A DNA stretch of 39,996 nucleotides from Pseudomonadota bacterium (GTDB lineage: Bacteria; Pseudomonadota; Gammaproteobacteria; Burkholderiales; Gallionellaceae), in assembly GCA_021800795.1 (NCBI GenBank), contig JAJYYO010000031.1, positions 1-39,996 of the forward strand, in the 5' to 3' direction. The position numbers were made by a program, and so were the translations under genes. Shown piece by piece: positions 25,854-35,125 of the stretch. The notes beneath the pieces are model-generated. The model was not told the origin of the DNA. It did no database searches and saw nothing but the letters and a program-made list of their open reading frames with translations. Each line of letters opens with the position of its first letter. Within the stretch, counting starts at the first letter, position 1.

Positions 25854-26483
25854 ATGCAAGTCGAAATCTGGTCAGACATCATCTGCCCTTGGTGTTACAT
25901 CGGCAAGAAGCGCTTCGAAAGTGCGCTTGTCAACTTCCCGGAGCGGGTGCATGTGATCTGGCGCAGTTTTGAGCTTGACCCTGATGCACCGCGGCAGCAT
26001 CCTGGAACTCTGCTAGAGATGCTGGCACGCAAATATGCCGTCAGCCTGCAACAGGCAGCAGAAATGAATGCGCGCGTCACCAGGGCTGCCAGTGAAATCG
26101 GTCTGGAATATCGTTTGAGTGACGCCCGTCCCGGCAATACTTTCGACGCCCATCGCCTGATTCACTTTGCCACCTCGCGGCAATTAGGCGACCAGGCCAC
26201 CGAGCGCATCATGCAGGCCTATTTCTGTGAAGCATTGGCAGTTGGCGAGCGCACGGCACTGGCAAGACTGGCACCGGAATTCGGCATTAAAGAGAGCGAT
26301 GTGTTATCGATGCTGGAAAGCAATGCTTATTCTGATGAGGTGCGCGCAGATGAAGCGCGCGCTTCAAAATTCGCTGTCACCGGTGTACCCTTCTTCCTGT
26401 TTGATGAGAAAGCCAGTATTTCCGGTGCACAATCGGTCGAGATTTTTTCCGCGGCGCTGCAACAGGCAAGGTCTGATTCCTGA
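25854..26483 (+). CDS. FrnE-like DsbA-family oxidoreductase
   Basis: 209 residues from ATG 25854 (GAGGA 8 bases upstream); a longer form starting at 25821 adds 11 unlikely residues. Thioredoxin fold with an inserted helical domain: N-terminal QVEIWSDIICPWCYIGKKRF carries the CPWC redox pair, and AVTGVPFFLFDEK holds the cis-proline. There is no signal peptide, which fits the cytoplasmic FrnE/YwbO-type group of DsbA-like proteins. It probably catalyses disulfide exchange; its substrate is unknown. Single gene between nrdJ and an unknown gene. Confidence 0.85.
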   Translation: MQVEIWSDIICPWCYIGKKRFESALVNFPERVHVIWRSFELDPDAPRQHPGTLLEMLARKYAVSLQQAAEMNARVTRAASEIGLEYRLSDARPGNTFDAHRLIHFATSRQLGDQATERIMQAYFCEALAVGERTALARLAPEFGIKESDVLSMLESNAYSDEVRADEARASKFAVTGVPFFLFDEKASISGAQSVEIFSAALQQARSDS

Positions 26484-26659
26484 ACATGGATCGCAAGCGT
26501 GTGAAAATTGCTTATGCGGCGATCTGAAGAGCTATCCTGGAGCAAATCCATGATGAGCTGGTTGGCAATATTACAAAACCGTGTTTCGTGTTGTGACATT
26601 TATGGACGATTTGGAGATGCGGTCATGCTGTGCGCGACCTGCTTTAAACGCATTTTTAC

Positions 26660-27520
26660 ATGATAAAAACTGAATTGAATCATTCGATGGCATCTTGGGA
26701 TTATCAGTCAAAAGACCCCTATATTAAAATAAAGATCAGACGCAGTACGTTAATTGCATTTGCTATTTCCCTGGTGTTACATGCCGCCATACTGTTTTCC
26801 TTTTCTACCAAAAAATTTGTTGCCGCTACGTCAGTTGCGTATCTTCCTCCAAAAACCCTGAGTATTCGTATTGCGGGTCTGCCTTCTAAAAAAGCGCCGC
26901 CGAAAACATCGCATAAGGAAATAATGACGAGCAAACAAAATGTAAAATCCAGGACAATATTGCCAAAGCATCCATTCATCGTGATGAAGAAGGAAGCAAC
27001 CCCTGCACAAACCACGCCTTTGACTCCGGAAAATAACGCGCCCACGGACTTGATGTCTTACATCAAGGCAAAAAGGCAGCACGCCCAGGATTTGGAAGAC
27101 AACGCTGCGGCTGAAAATGCGGCGGCCTCTGCAAATTCACGGATACCCTCTGCTGATGAGCAGAGAGATGCCATTATCAAACGTAATTTGCAACAGCAGG
27201 GTACCAGCGGAATTTTTGAAATCAGACGCATGTCACTCAGAACAGGTCAATTCAGCTTTAAAGGCTGGAAAAATGGCGACAGCAATGCCCGGCTCGAAAT
27301 CATTGATGTGGAAGCGGGTGCAGACGGCAATATCGAACTGGCAATCGTCAAGAAGATGATTGAAATTATTCGACGCGAATATAAGGGTGATTTTAAATGG
27401 GAGTCCCAACGCCTCGGACGAGTGCTAGTGCTGTCGGCCCGCATGGAGGATAACGCCGGACTGGAAGATTTTTTGATGCAAGAGTTTTTCACCACAGGGG
27501 AATCTTATCCGCATCAGTGA
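26660..27520 (+). CDS. Unknown inner-membrane protein with TonB-like topology
   Basis: 286 residues. A short cytoplasmic N-terminus with a basic patch (KIKIRR), one membrane helix at about 30-48 (LIAFAISLVLHAAILFSF, like the TonB/TolA anchor with its His), a Lys/Pro-rich region at about 70-125, an Ala-rich helical stretch at about 135-180, and a globular C-terminal domain of about 100 residues. That domain (GTSGIFEIRRMSLRTGQFSF, then GDFKWESQRLGRVLVLSARM) has an alternating pattern suggesting a beta fold. ExbB/ExbD are not nearby. No Shine-Dalgarno sequence is obvious. The 176 bases before it hold nothing I recognise. A periplasm-spanning envelope protein is plausible, function unknown. Confidence 0.6.
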   Translation: MIKTELNHSMASWDYQSKDPYIKIKIRRSTLIAFAISLVLHAAILFSFSTKKFVAATSVAYLPPKTLSIRIAGLPSKKAPPKTSHKEIMTSKQNVKSRTILPKHPFIVMKKEATPAQTTPLTPENNAPTDLMSYIKAKRQHAQDLEDNAAAENAAASANSRIPSADEQRDAIIKRNLQQQGTSGIFEIRRMSLRTGQFSFKGWKNGDSNARLEIIDVEAGADGNIELAIVKKMIEIIRREYKGDFKWESQRLGRVLVLSARMEDNAGLEDFLMQEFFTTGESYPHQ

Positions 27521-27608
27521 CCATTTCATATGCAGTGTTGCCGGAAACCCGACAAATGTGCGATACTTTCAAAACAGTCGACGCAACCACCAGATACAGG
27601 GGGTAAAC

Positions 27609-28139
27609 ATGGCAATCGAAAAAAAATATGGATTGAGGCTTTTAACACTGGCAATCCCGTTTTTTCTGGGCGCGTGCACAGCCACGGTTCCCGCCCGGCT
27701 TGCCCAGGGGCCATTCGCCAACATCACCCAGCATATGGCTCAAACTGAGAATCTGGTCGGTCAGCGCGTACGATGGGGAGGCAGCATCGCCAGTGTCAAT
27801 CCCGCCAAAAATGAAACCTGCATCCAGGTGGTGAGCCATCCACTGGATTCCGCTGCCCGCCCGGAAGATAGTGATCAGACCGACGGTCGCTTTGTTGCCT
27901 GCGCTCCAGCATTTTATGACCCGGCGGTTTATGCGATAGGCAGGGATGTGACGGTAGTGGGTATTTTACAAAGCCCTCAATCCGATAAGATCGGCAAATA
28001 CGACTACCTATTCCCCCGCGTTGCGGCCGATGACATTTATCTATGGCCCAAGCCGAAAATTTATCAGAATTACTACCCCTACCCCTACTATAGCCCGTTC
28101 GCCTATCCCATGATGGGACCATGGCCTGAACCATGGTAA
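27609..28139 (+). CDS. slp: Slp-family outer-membrane lipoprotein
   Basis: 176 residues from ATG 27609, with AGGGGG just upstream. A lipoprotein signal peptide ends in LGAC (Cys23 lipidated). The mature part matches the Slp/YeaY family: QHMAQTENLVGQRVRWGGSI, then ETCIQVVSHPLD and GRDVTVVGILQS. The C-terminal 25 residues are Tyr/Pro/Trp-rich. Slp proteins are starvation- or stress-inducible outer-membrane lipoproteins of unclear role. Convergent with dsbB. Confidence 0.88.
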   Translation: MAIEKKYGLRLLTLAIPFFLGACTATVPARLAQGPFANITQHMAQTENLVGQRVRWGGSIASVNPAKNETCIQVVSHPLDSAARPEDSDQTDGRFVACAPAFYDPAVYAIGRDVTVVGILQSPQSDKIGKYDYLFPRVAADDIYLWPKPKIYQNYYPYPYYSPFAYPMMGPWPEPW

Positions 28140-28169
28140 AAATGATGGGACACATCGGCGTGTTCGCGG

Positions 28170-28679
28170 TTAGGCTTTCCCCCTGATCGCGATCAGCACC
28201 GCCCAGAAACCTAAGGCCAGGTAGCACAACAGCGACCATTCAGGAATGCCCAGCGTCAACAAGCTCCAGCCTTTTTCTGCGCATTCACCGGAACCGTGCA
28301 TCAGGGATTTCAGCACATTGGACATCGGCATGGTTTCCAGCATGTAGTCCAGACCCGGACCGCAGGCGGGCACCTGGTCCTTGGGCAGATGTTGTATCCA
28401 GATGTGGCGGGCGGCAACGGCAACGCCCAAGATTGATAGCAAGGTGATCAGCGCCGCGTAGATGCGCTCGCCGATGCGTTTGGGGCCATGGGTTGCGGCA
28501 ATCAGGAAAACCGCCAGAATGGCGATGAAGATCACGCGCTGCACCATGCACAGCGGACAGGGGTCCTGATGCTTGACGTATTGCAGATACAGACCGAAAC
28601 CCATCAACCCGCTTGCAAACAGAAAACCCGCCAGATACAGCCAGCTGTTCGGAATACGCCGCCAGAGTTTCAGCATCAT
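28170..28679 (-). CDS. dsbB: Disulfide bond formation protein B
   Basis: 169 residues, four membrane helices. Reoxidises DsbA and passes electrons to quinone. The first periplasmic loop has CPLC (about residues 41-44); the second has the Cys of VPACGPG (about 105) and that of GSGEC (about 132). Length and topology are normal. Its start overlaps the iscX stop by four bases, so it is at the end of the isc transcript, an unusual partner. DsbA itself is not in the window; the FrnE-like protein lacks a signal peptide. Confidence 0.94.
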   Translation of the reverse strand: MMLKLWRRIPNSWLYLAGFLFASGLMGFGLYLQYVKHQDPCPLCMVQRVIFIAILAVFLIAATHGPKRIGERIYAALITLLSILGVAVAARHIWIQHLPKDQVPACGPGLDYMLETMPMSNVLKSLMHGSGECAEKGWSLLTLGIPEWSLLCYLALGFWAVLIAIRGKA

Positions 28680-28870
28680 TCTGTCTCGTCTATCCAGGTC
28701 GCCTGTATCGCTTCGAGCACTTTCTCGCCGCCGCGCCCGTGATCGTCGTCAAACCCGTCCAACCCGACTACCCAGTTATGCAGATCGGTAAAACGCACCG
28801 TTTGAGGATCAATATCCGGATACTTTTCACTCAATGCAATCGCGATATCGCGTACGTCTATCCATTTCAT
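28676..28870 (-). CDS. iscX: Fe-S assembly protein IscX
   Basis: 64 residues from ATG 28868-28870, with AAGGTGA 5 bases upstream; longer frames are not needed. Acidic protein with [20 protein letters not shown], then [11 protein letters not shown] and [19 protein letters not shown], the IscX pattern. It binds IscS and iron and modulates cluster assembly. 10 bases after fdx and overlapping dsbB. Confidence 0.95.
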   Translation of the reverse strand: MKWIDVRDIAIALSEKYPDIDPQTVRFTDLHNWVVGLDGFDDDHGRGGEKVLEAIQATWIDETE

Positions 28871-28880
28871 CTGCTCACCT

Positions 28881-29216
28881 TCAGCCTTCCTTGACCATGT
28901 TGATGGTGTACTTGGGAATTTCAACCACCAGATCGGTAGCTGCGACCAGCGCCTGACAGGACAGGCGAGAATTCGGCTCCAGCCCCCATGCCTTATCGAG
29001 CATATCTTCCTCCAGCTCTTCCGCAGGATTCAGAGAAGCCAGCCCCTCGCGAATGATGACATGACAGGTAGTGCAGGCGCAGGATTTCTCGCAGGCATGT
29101 TCGATCTCAACGCCATTTTGCAACAAGGCGTCGCAAATTGAAATACCCGGTGTGACATTGAGCAACACGCCCTTCGGGCAAAGCTCCTCATGCGGCAACA
29201 CGATGATTTGCGTCAT
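28881..29216 (-). CDS. fdx: ISC-type [2Fe-2S] ferredoxin
   Basis: 111 residues. Electron donor for Fe-S assembly. Cluster cysteines in HACEKSCACTTCHVI (C-x5-C-x2-C pattern) and in RLSCQALV further on. The C-terminus PKYTINMVKEG is typical of Isc Fdx. Its ATG overlaps the hscA stop (TAATG). Confidence 0.96.
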   Translation of the reverse strand: MTQIIVLPHEELCPKGVLLNVTPGISICDALLQNGVEIEHACEKSCACTTCHVIIREGLASLNPAEELEEDMLDKAWGLEPNSRLSCQALVAATDLVVEIPKYTINMVKEG

Positions 29217-31108
29217 TATTTAAACTCCAGATCCGATAATTTTTTCCCCGACAATGCACGCGTCACGCTCTTGTCCATACGAGCCTGCGCGAAACTGACG
29301 GTTGCTTCATTCAATGCCGTGATGGCGCGTTTGATGATCAGATGATCGGCCGATTGCAATGCGGCGCGTAAAGCGGTCATCTGTGTTTCGATATGTTCAC
29401 GTTGAGCAGGTTCCAGCAACGCCTTATCCTCCTCCACAGCGTGCTGTACGGCTTCCAGCAACTGATTCGCTTCCGTTTCCTGTTCCCGCATCGCGCGCGC
29501 CTGCATGTCGTCTTTGGCGTGCTGGTTGGAGTCCTGCAACATGCGGGTGATTTCGGAATCGCTCAATCCGTAGGATGGCTTGACCACAATCGCCGCCTCG
29601 ACGCCGCTGGTCATCTCGCGTGCCGCCACGTTCAGCAAGCCATCCGCATCCACCTGAAAAGTCACCCGTATGCGCGCCGCGCCCGCCACCATCGGCGGTA
29701 TGCCGCGCAGCTCGAACCTGGCCAGCGAGCGACAATCTTTCACCAGTTCGCGTTCGCCCTGCACCACATGCAGACTCATCGCGGTCTGGCCGTCCTTGTA
29801 GGTGGTAAATTCCTGTGCCCGCGCGGTCGGGATGGTGCTGTTGCGCGGGATGATCTTTTCAGCAAGTCCGCCCACGGTTTCCAGCCCCAGCGACAGCGGG
29901 ATCACGTCGAGCAGCAGCCAGTCATCGCGACTCTGATTACCGGCCAGCAGATTCGCCTGTATCGCAGCGCCCAGCGCCACCACCTTGTCCGGATCGAGAT
30001 TGGTCAACGGTGTCTGGCCGAAAAACTCGCCCACCGCGTGCTGCACCTGCGGCATGCGTGTCGCACCGCCGACCATCACCACGCCCTTGACATCTTCTAC
30101 GGAAAGCTTCGCATCGCGCAAGGCGCGGCGCAGGGGTTGCAGGGTGCGTTGTATCAGATTGTGCGACATGGCTTCAAATTCCGCCTGCGTCAGCACATTG
30201 TCGATCAACACACCTGTCGACAGCACAGCCGTAATGTGCGTCTCGTTGTGTTCAGTGAGTTGTTCCTTCGCGGTGCGCGCCAGCGTCAGCAACAAACGGG
30301 CGTCCCTTGCTTCCGGCGCAAACAGTTGATTTTTTTCGAGTATCCAGCAATAAATGCGCTGATCGAAATCGTCCCCGCCGAGCGCCGAGTCGCCGTTGGC
30401 AGCCAGCACTTCGAACACCCCGCGCGACAATCGCAGTATGGAAATATCGAAGGTACCGCCGCCCAGGTCATACACCGCATACACACCTTCGGAAGCGTTA
30501 TCCAGACCATAGGCAATCGCCGCTGCGGTCGGTTCGTTGAGCAGGCGCAATACGTTAATGCCGGCAAGTTGCGCCGCATCCTTGGTTGCCTGACGCTGCG
30601 CATCGTCGAAATAGGCCGGCACGGTAATCACCGCCCCCACCAGTTCGCCGCCCAGCGACGCTTCTGCGCGGGCGCGCAACACTTTGAGAATTTCCGCCGA
30701 TATTTCAACCGGACTCTTGACACCGGCAATCGTGCGCAATTGCACCATGCCATGCGGACGCACCGGGTCTGTTGAAAGGGTCTCGACAAAGCGATATGGC
30801 AATCTGCTGATGTCGCCGACGTCAGACAGGCCGCGCCCCATGAAACGTTTCACCGAAACGATGGTATTGCCCGGATCATCGCTCTGCGCGGCCTGAGCCG
30901 ATTCACCCACCACCACGCTGCCGTCCGCCGTATAACGAACGACAGACGGCAGCATTGCGCGACCGTGCTCATCGTTAAGCACCACGCTGATGCCGTTGCG
31001 CACAGTCGCGACCAGCGAGTTGGTCGTGCCAAGATCGATGCCCACCGCCAGCCTGTGCTGGTGAGGGGCTGTGCTCAAGCCGGGTTCGGAAATTTGTAAT
31101 AGGGCCAT
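29216..31108 (-). CDS. hscA: Fe-S cluster co-chaperone HscA (Hsp70)
   Basis: 630 residues. ATPase that drives cluster release from IscU. Actin-like nucleotide domain with [17 protein letters not shown] near residue 23, [43 protein letters not shown] and MVGGATRMP; then the substrate domain, which binds LPPVK of IscU. Its leader, 96 bases long, consists of heptad arrays and has no clear Shine-Dalgarno sequence before the ATG at 31106-31108. Confidence 0.96.
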   Translation of the reverse strand: MALLQISEPGLSTAPHQHRLAVGIDLGTTNSLVATVRNGISVVLNDEHGRAMLPSVVRYTADGSVVVGESAQAAQSDDPGNTIVSVKRFMGRGLSDVGDISRLPYRFVETLSTDPVRPHGMVQLRTIAGVKSPVEISAEILKVLRARAEASLGGELVGAVITVPAYFDDAQRQATKDAAQLAGINVLRLLNEPTAAAIAYGLDNASEGVYAVYDLGGGTFDISILRLSRGVFEVLAANGDSALGGDDFDQRIYCWILEKNQLFAPEARDARLLLTLARTAKEQLTEHNETHITAVLSTGVLIDNVLTQAEFEAMSHNLIQRTLQPLRRALRDAKLSVEDVKGVVMVGGATRMPQVQHAVGEFFGQTPLTNLDPDKVVALGAAIQANLLAGNQSRDDWLLLDVIPLSLGLETVGGLAEKIIPRNSTIPTARAQEFTTYKDGQTAMSLHVVQGERELVKDCRSLARFELRGIPPMVAGAARIRVTFQVDADGLLNVAAREMTSGVEAAIVVKPSYGLSDSEITRMLQDSNQHAKDDMQARAMREQETEANQLLEAVQHAVEEDKALLEPAQREHIETQMTALRAALQSADHLIIKRAITALNEATVSFAQARMDKSVTRALSGKKLSDLEFK

Positions 31109-31113
31109 GTATT

Positions 31114-31196
31114 AGTCGCTGGTCGCTGGTCGATGGTCGCTAGTTGGTGTTGTCCGCAATGCGGGTTTAACCGATAACTAACGACTAACGTCTAGC
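31114..31196. repeat. Inverted pair of heptanucleotide arrays between hscB and hscA
   Basis: Left array AGTCGCT GGTCGCT then GGTCGAT GGTCGCT (31114-31141); right array GATAACT AACGACT AACGTCT (31173-31193). The right array, read on the other strand, matches the left over about 21 bases with five mismatches, so the spacer RNA can fold back on itself. It fills the hscB-hscA gap. Confidence 0.75.
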
Positions 31197-31204
31197 GGCT
31201 GCCT

Positions 31205-31747
31205 TTAATTGTCTATTTCGTCGTAAGCGGAATGGATTTCTTCCGCAAGTTTTTCCATGAAACGCAGTTTGCGCACCAGTTGCGCGGCAACCTCGAAATC
31301 ATGTTCTGTGTCTATTTTAACTGCAAGCTCAGCTTCGAGTTCGCGCGCGCTGCTTTTCATGCGCGCTTCCTGCTGTTCGAGGGCCGCTACATCGCGTCTC
31401 TGTACAGCATCTGCAACCGCTTCGCGCCATTCCATCTGCACCATCAGAAAATCAACCGGCATCGCCGTGTTGGTTTCTTCCTGCGTGTCCACGCCCTGCA
31501 GCGACAGCAGATAGCGCCCCCTTTTTATCGGACTCTTCAGTGTCTGATAGGCTTCATTGACCAGGGTGGAGCGCTGCATCGCGAGGCGTTGTTCCACATC
31601 TGACAAATGTGCACTCTTGTCCGGATGTACTTGTGCCTGCAGGGCGCGGAAGGCCAATTCGAGCTGCGCTGTGTCCAGCTTAAAGGACTGCGGCAACCCG
31701 AATCGTTGAAAGTGATTTTTCTGAAAATTAAAATCCGAAGAAGGCAT
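31205..31747 (-). CDS. hscB: Fe-S co-chaperone HscB
   Basis: 180 residues. J-domain with HPD at about residues 41-43 (QVHPDKSAH), stimulating HscA ATPase; helical C-terminal domain that holds IscU. The N-terminal NHFQRFGLPQSFKLD is typical of HscB. 9 bases behind iscA. Confidence 0.95.
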   Translation of the reverse strand: MPSSDFNFQKNHFQRFGLPQSFKLDTAQLELAFRALQAQVHPDKSAHLSDVEQRLAMQRSTLVNEAYQTLKSPIKRGRYLLSLQGVDTQEETNTAMPVDFLMVQMEWREAVADAVQRRDVAALEQQEARMKSSARELEAELAVKIDTEHDFEVAAQLVRKLRFMEKLAEEIHSAYDEIDN

Positions 31748-31756
31748 TGACGATCA

Positions 31757-32080
31757 CTAAACTTGAAAACTCTCGCCGCAACCACATGCATCCTTCACAT
31801 TCGGATTATTGAACTTGAAACCTTCGTTCAACCCCTCACGCGTGTAATCCAGCTCCATGCCTTCGATGTACGGCAGGCTCTTGGGATCAACCAGCACCTT
31901 CACGCCAAAACTGTCGAATTGCAGATCATCCTCGTCGAACACATCGGCAAACTCCAGCTTGTAGGCCATGCCGGAACAACCGCTGGTACGCACGCCGATA
32001 CGCAGACCGATACCGTGACCGCGTTTGGCGATGAAGTTCTGTACATGTTTTGCCGCAGCCTCAGACAGAGATACACCCAT
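31757..32080 (-). CDS. iscA: Fe-S assembly protein IscA
   Basis: 107 residues from ATG 32078-32080, preceded by GGGAGG at 8 bases; 33 residues of open frame upstream overlap iscU and are rejected. A-type carrier with cysteines in [10 protein letters not shown] (Cys35) and DACGCG (Cys99, Cys101). Normal length. Confidence 0.96.
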   Translation of the reverse strand: MGVSLSEAAAKHVQNFIAKRGHGIGLRIGVRTSGCSGMAYKLEFADVFDEDDLQFDSFGVKVLVDPKSLPYIEGMELDYTREGLNEGFKFNNPNVKDACGCGESFQV

Positions 32081-32096
32081 GATATTTTCCTCCCGT

Positions 32097-32513
32097 TTAG
32101 CAACTGCCCGTGCAGGCAGAGGTTTCCACGCTTGCGCCCTGACGTGATTTGTAATCGGCCACCGCTGCCTTGATGGCATCTTCCGCCAGAATCGAGCAGT
32201 GGATTTTCACCGGCGGCAACGCCAGTTCTTCGGCGATATGCGTATTCTTGATTTCCAGCGCCTGATCCACCGTCTTGCCCTTGACCCACTCGGTCACCAG
32301 TGAACTGGACGCAATCGCCGAACCGCAACCGTAGGTCTTGAATTTGGCATCCTCGATGATACCGTCTTTGCCGACCTTGATCTGCAATTTCATCACGTCG
32401 CCGCAGGCCGGCGCGCCGACCATGCCGGTTCCCAGGCCTTCATCGTCCTTGCCGAAAGAACCGACGTTGCGGGGATTTTCGTAATGATCCAATAACTTAT
32501 CGCTGTATGCCAT
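32097..32513 (-). CDS. iscU: Fe-S scaffold protein IscU
   Basis: 138 residues. Ligands in [12 protein letters not shown] (Cys37), [11 protein letters not shown] (Cys63) and [11 protein letters not shown] (Cys106); the HscA recognition motif LPPVK lies just before the last. AGGAG stands 6 bases before the ATG. A 22-bp imperfect hairpin occupies the space between iscS and iscU. Confidence 0.97.
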   Translation of the reverse strand: MAYSDKLLDHYENPRNVGSFGKDDEGLGTGMVGAPACGDVMKLQIKVGKDGIIEDAKFKTYGCGSAIASSSLVTEWVKGKTVDQALEIKNTHIAEELALPPVKIHCSILAEDAIKAAVADYKSRQGASVETSACTGSC

Positions 32514-32532
32514 TTTTAACTCCTAGGATTGT

Positions 32533-32598
32533 GGATCGAGGAGTGCGGATTGAGAAAGGCCATATCCGGCTTATTCCTCAATCCTCATTCCTCAATCC
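32533..32598 (-). promoter_or_regulatory. Large hairpin of inverted heptad arrays between iscS and iscU
   Basis: Plus-strand arms GGATCGAGGAGTGCGGATTG...(32533-32554) and CTCAATCCTCATTCCTCAAT...(32577-32598) pair over 22 positions with 3 mismatches. Each arm has 7-bp periodicity. The hairpin starts 3 bases after the iscS stop and lies about 20 bases before the iscU ATG, so it could act in mRNA processing or partial termination. Confidence 0.65.
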
Positions 32599-32600
32599 TT

Positions 32601-33809
32601 TTAGTGTGCAGCCCACTGCACGGTGTTCAAATCAATGCCATCCTTGTACATTTCCCAAAGCGGCGACAACTCGCGCAACTTGTCGATTTTGCTCTTCATC
32701 AGCGCAATGACGTAATCGACTTCTTCAACGGTGGTGAAACGCCCCACCGAGAAACGGATCGAGCTGTGCGCCAGTTCATCGCTGCGGCCCAGTGCACGCA
32801 GCACGTAGGATGGCTCAAGACTGGCCGAGGTACAGGCCGAACCGCTGGAGACGGCCACATCCTTGATCGCCATGATCAGCGACTCGCCTTCGACAAAGTT
32901 GAAACTCAGATTAAGGTTGTGCGGCACGCGGCGCTCCAGATCGCCGTTCAGATGCACTTCCTCCATATCCATTAAACCTGCCATCAGCCGGTCGCGCAGC
33001 ATGCGCACACGTTCGTTTTCGGCGCTCATCTCGGCTTGCGCGATGCGAAACGCTTCACCCATGCCGACAATTTGATGGGTCGGCAATGTGCCGGAACGCA
33101 TGCCGCGCTCATGACCGCCGCCGTGCATCTGCGCTTCCAGACGTACGCGCGGTTTACGACGCACGTACAACGCGCCTATGCCTTTCGGGCCGTAAGTCTT
33201 GTGCGCCGAGAAGGACATCAGATCAACTTTGAGCTTTTGCAGATCGATGACAACCTTGCCGGTAGCCTGCGCCGCGTCCACATGAAACAGGATGCCGCGG
33301 CTGCGGCAGATTTCGCCGATCGCGGCGATATCCTGTATCACGCCGATCTCATTGTTCACCAGCATGATGGAAACCAGCACCGTATCGTCACGCAGCGACG
33401 CCTTGAATTTTTCGATATCCAGCAGGCCATTTGGCTCAGGATCCAGATAAGTCGCCGAAAATCCTTCGCGTTCCAGTTCACGCACCGTGTCGATCACCGC
33501 CTTGTGTTCGATGCGCATGGTGACGATGTGTTTACCCTTGCCCTGATAAAAATGCGCCGCGCCCTTGATGGCCAGGTTGTTCGATTCGGTCGCTCCCGAA
33601 GTCCAGACGATTTCCTTGGGATCGGCATTGACCAGTGCTGCCACCTGCTCGCGCGCCAACTCCACCGCCGCATCGGCTTCCCAGCCAAAGGCATGCGAAC
33701 GGCTGGCCGGATTGCCGAATTTCTCGGTCAGATACGGTATCATTTTTTCGGCTACGCGCGGGTCTACCGGCGTAGTGGCAGAATAATCCATGTAAATTGG
33801 TAGTTTCAT
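32601..33809 (-). CDS. iscS: Cysteine desulfurase IscS
   Basis: 402 residues from ATG 33807-33809 (GAGAG upstream); an earlier in-frame TTG is not supported. PLP enzyme that takes sulfur from cysteine. [19 protein letters not shown] at the start, [11 protein letters not shown], the PLP lysine in [15 protein letters not shown], and the active-site Cys in [21 protein letters not shown], all as in E. coli IscS. The C-terminus [13 protein letters not shown] is the IscU-binding tail. Confidence 0.97.
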   Translation of the reverse strand: MKLPIYMDYSATTPVDPRVAEKMIPYLTEKFGNPASRSHAFGWEADAAVELAREQVAALVNADPKEIVWTSGATESNNLAIKGAAHFYQGKGKHIVTMRIEHKAVIDTVRELEREGFSATYLDPEPNGLLDIEKFKASLRDDTVLVSIMLVNNEIGVIQDIAAIGEICRSRGILFHVDAAQATGKVVIDLQKLKVDLMSFSAHKTYGPKGIGALYVRRKPRVRLEAQMHGGGHERGMRSGTLPTHQIVGMGEAFRIAQAEMSAENERVRMLRDRLMAGLMDMEEVHLNGDLERRVPHNLNLSFNFVEGESLIMAIKDVAVSSGSACTSASLEPSYVLRALGRSDELAHSSIRFSVGRFTTVEEVDYVIALMKSKIDKLRELSPLWEMYKDGIDLNTVQWAAH

Positions 33810-33844
33810 TTTCAACTCTCTTCGCAATGACCGCCGGGCGGCTG

Positions 33845-34300
33845 TTACCTGACAACCTGTTTATTCATCGTAATCGCGGTAGCACCCGTGCTGGGCCTGG
33901 CCTGACCTTCCACCAACTGTTGCAGATTGACCGAGTCCAGATAGGCATAAATCTTTTCATTCAGGCTCATCCACAGATTATGGGTCAGACACGGCTTGCC
34001 GTCGTTGCAATCACCCTTTTCAGCGCAATGCGTCGCATCCAGCGGCTCATCCACCGCCACCACGATCTCGGCAATCTTGATTTTATTGGCCGTCCTGGCC
34101 AGATAATAGCCGCCGCCCGGGCCGCGCACGCTTTCCACCAGATTGTTGCGGCGCAACTTGCCGAACAACTGTTCCAGATAGGAAAGCGAAATTTTCTGCC
34201 GCTCGCTGATCGACGCGAGGGTGACAGGGCCGCGCCCGCCGTTCAGCGCCAAATCAACCATTGCAGTTACCGCAAAACGTCCCTTGGTAGTCAATCGCAT
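33845..34300 (-). CDS. iscR: Fe-S regulator IscR
   Basis: 151 residues from ATG 34298-34300 (GGAGA upstream). Rrf2-family winged helix repressor ([39 protein letters not shown]) with three cluster Cys and His in [18 protein letters not shown]. With a [2Fe-2S] cluster it represses its own operon. A type 1 site lies at its promoter. Confidence 0.97.
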   Translation of the reverse strand: MRLTTKGRFAVTAMVDLALNGGRGPVTLASISERQKISLSYLEQLFGKLRRNNLVESVRGPGGGYYLARTANKIKIAEIVVAVDEPLDATHCAEKGDCNDGKPCLTHNLWMSLNEKIYAYLDSVNLQQLVEGQARPSTGATAITMNKQVVR

Positions 34301-34369
34301 GTTATCTCCAGCCTCGTAAATATATCCTTCAAAACCGGCAAGCGTAGTGCCCGGTTGCCAGCAGTACAA

Positions 34370-34402
34370 ATACTATAATACCCGAACAATTTAATCAACT
34401 AT
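34370..34402 (-). promoter_or_regulatory. isc promoter with IscR type 1 operator
   Basis: Minus strand 34402-34378 begins ATAGTTGATTAAATTG and ends TTCGGGTAT; it agrees with the 25-base type 1 IscR consensus, as I remember it, at 22 positions. The -35 (TTGATT, 34398-34393) lies inside it and a -10 (TAGTAT, 34375-34370) follows after 17 bases, the arrangement seen at E. coli iscR. The site overlaps the last codons of cysE. Confidence 0.8.
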
Positions 34403-35125
34403 TTTATTCAAATGATTGGGGTCAAATTTATCGGCGGTCGCGCGTTCTTCCTCCACGCTCACGCCCATCTTCTCAAGCTGTTGCAGAATAAAATCGATGC
34501 GCTGATCCACCGTCACACTGTGCCCCAGCAGTCCGTGTATCGCCTTGGTAACCGGATCATTCTGGTCATTGCCTATGCCATAGGCATCAAAACCGGTCGT
34601 CTTTTTCTTCTCTTCATCCAGAATCCGTGCCGGTATGCCCGCCGCCGTCGCGCCTGCCGGCACATCTTTCACCACCACGGCGTTCGAGCCTATCTTGGCG
34701 CCCGCACCGATCACAATAGGCCCGAGTATCTTCGCCCCCGCACCGACCACCACGCCGTCGCCCAGCGTGGGATGACGCTTGCCGTGCCGCCAGGAGGTGC
34801 CGCCCAGCGTGACGCCGTGATACAGCGTCACATCATTGCCGATTTCCGCCGTCTCGCCGATCACCACCCCCATGCCGTGATCGATGAAAAAGCGCCTCCC
34901 TATGGTCGCGCCCGGATGAATCTCGATACCTGTCAGACCGCGGGTCAGATAGGACAAAAAGCGCGCCGGCCATTTCAGCCTGGCATGCCACAGCGTATTG
35001 GCAAGACGATGCAGCACGCGCGCATGCAGCCCCGGGTAGCAGGTCAGCACCTCGAAGGTGGTGCGCGCCGCCGGGTCGCGGTCGAATACGCTGGCAATAT
35101 CTTCCCTTATATTCCTAAACATCAT
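34391..35125 (-). CDS. cysE: Serine O-acetyltransferase
   Basis: 244 residues from ATG 35123-35125 (a second ATG follows at once). Makes O-acetylserine for cysteine synthesis. Left-handed beta-helix hexapeptides with [40 protein letters not shown] (catalytic His) and [20 protein letters not shown]. Its start overlaps the trmJ stop by 11 bases, and the isc promoter starts inside its end. It supplies cysteine, the substrate of IscS. Confidence 0.95.
   Translation of the reverse strand: MMFRNIREDIASVFDRDPAARTTFEVLTCYPGLHARVLHRLANTLWHARLKWPARFLSYLTRGLTGIEIHPGATIGRRFFIDHGMGVVIGETAEIGNDVTLYHGVTLGGTSWRHGKRHPTLGDGVVVGAGAKILGPIVIGAGAKIGSNAVVVKDVPAGATAAGIPARILDEEKKKTTGFDAYGIGNDQNDPVTKAIHGLLGHSVTVDQRIDFILQQLEKMGVSVEEERATADKFDPNHLNKIVD

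Noticed and set aside
29393..30775. 460-residue plus-strand frame opposite hscA
   Set aside because: Antisense shadow of hscA; no recognisable domain.
34370..34380. Plus-strand TATAAT in the iscR leader as a promoter
   Set aside because: No suitable -35 and no plus-strand gene follows; it is the reverse face of the isc promoter region.
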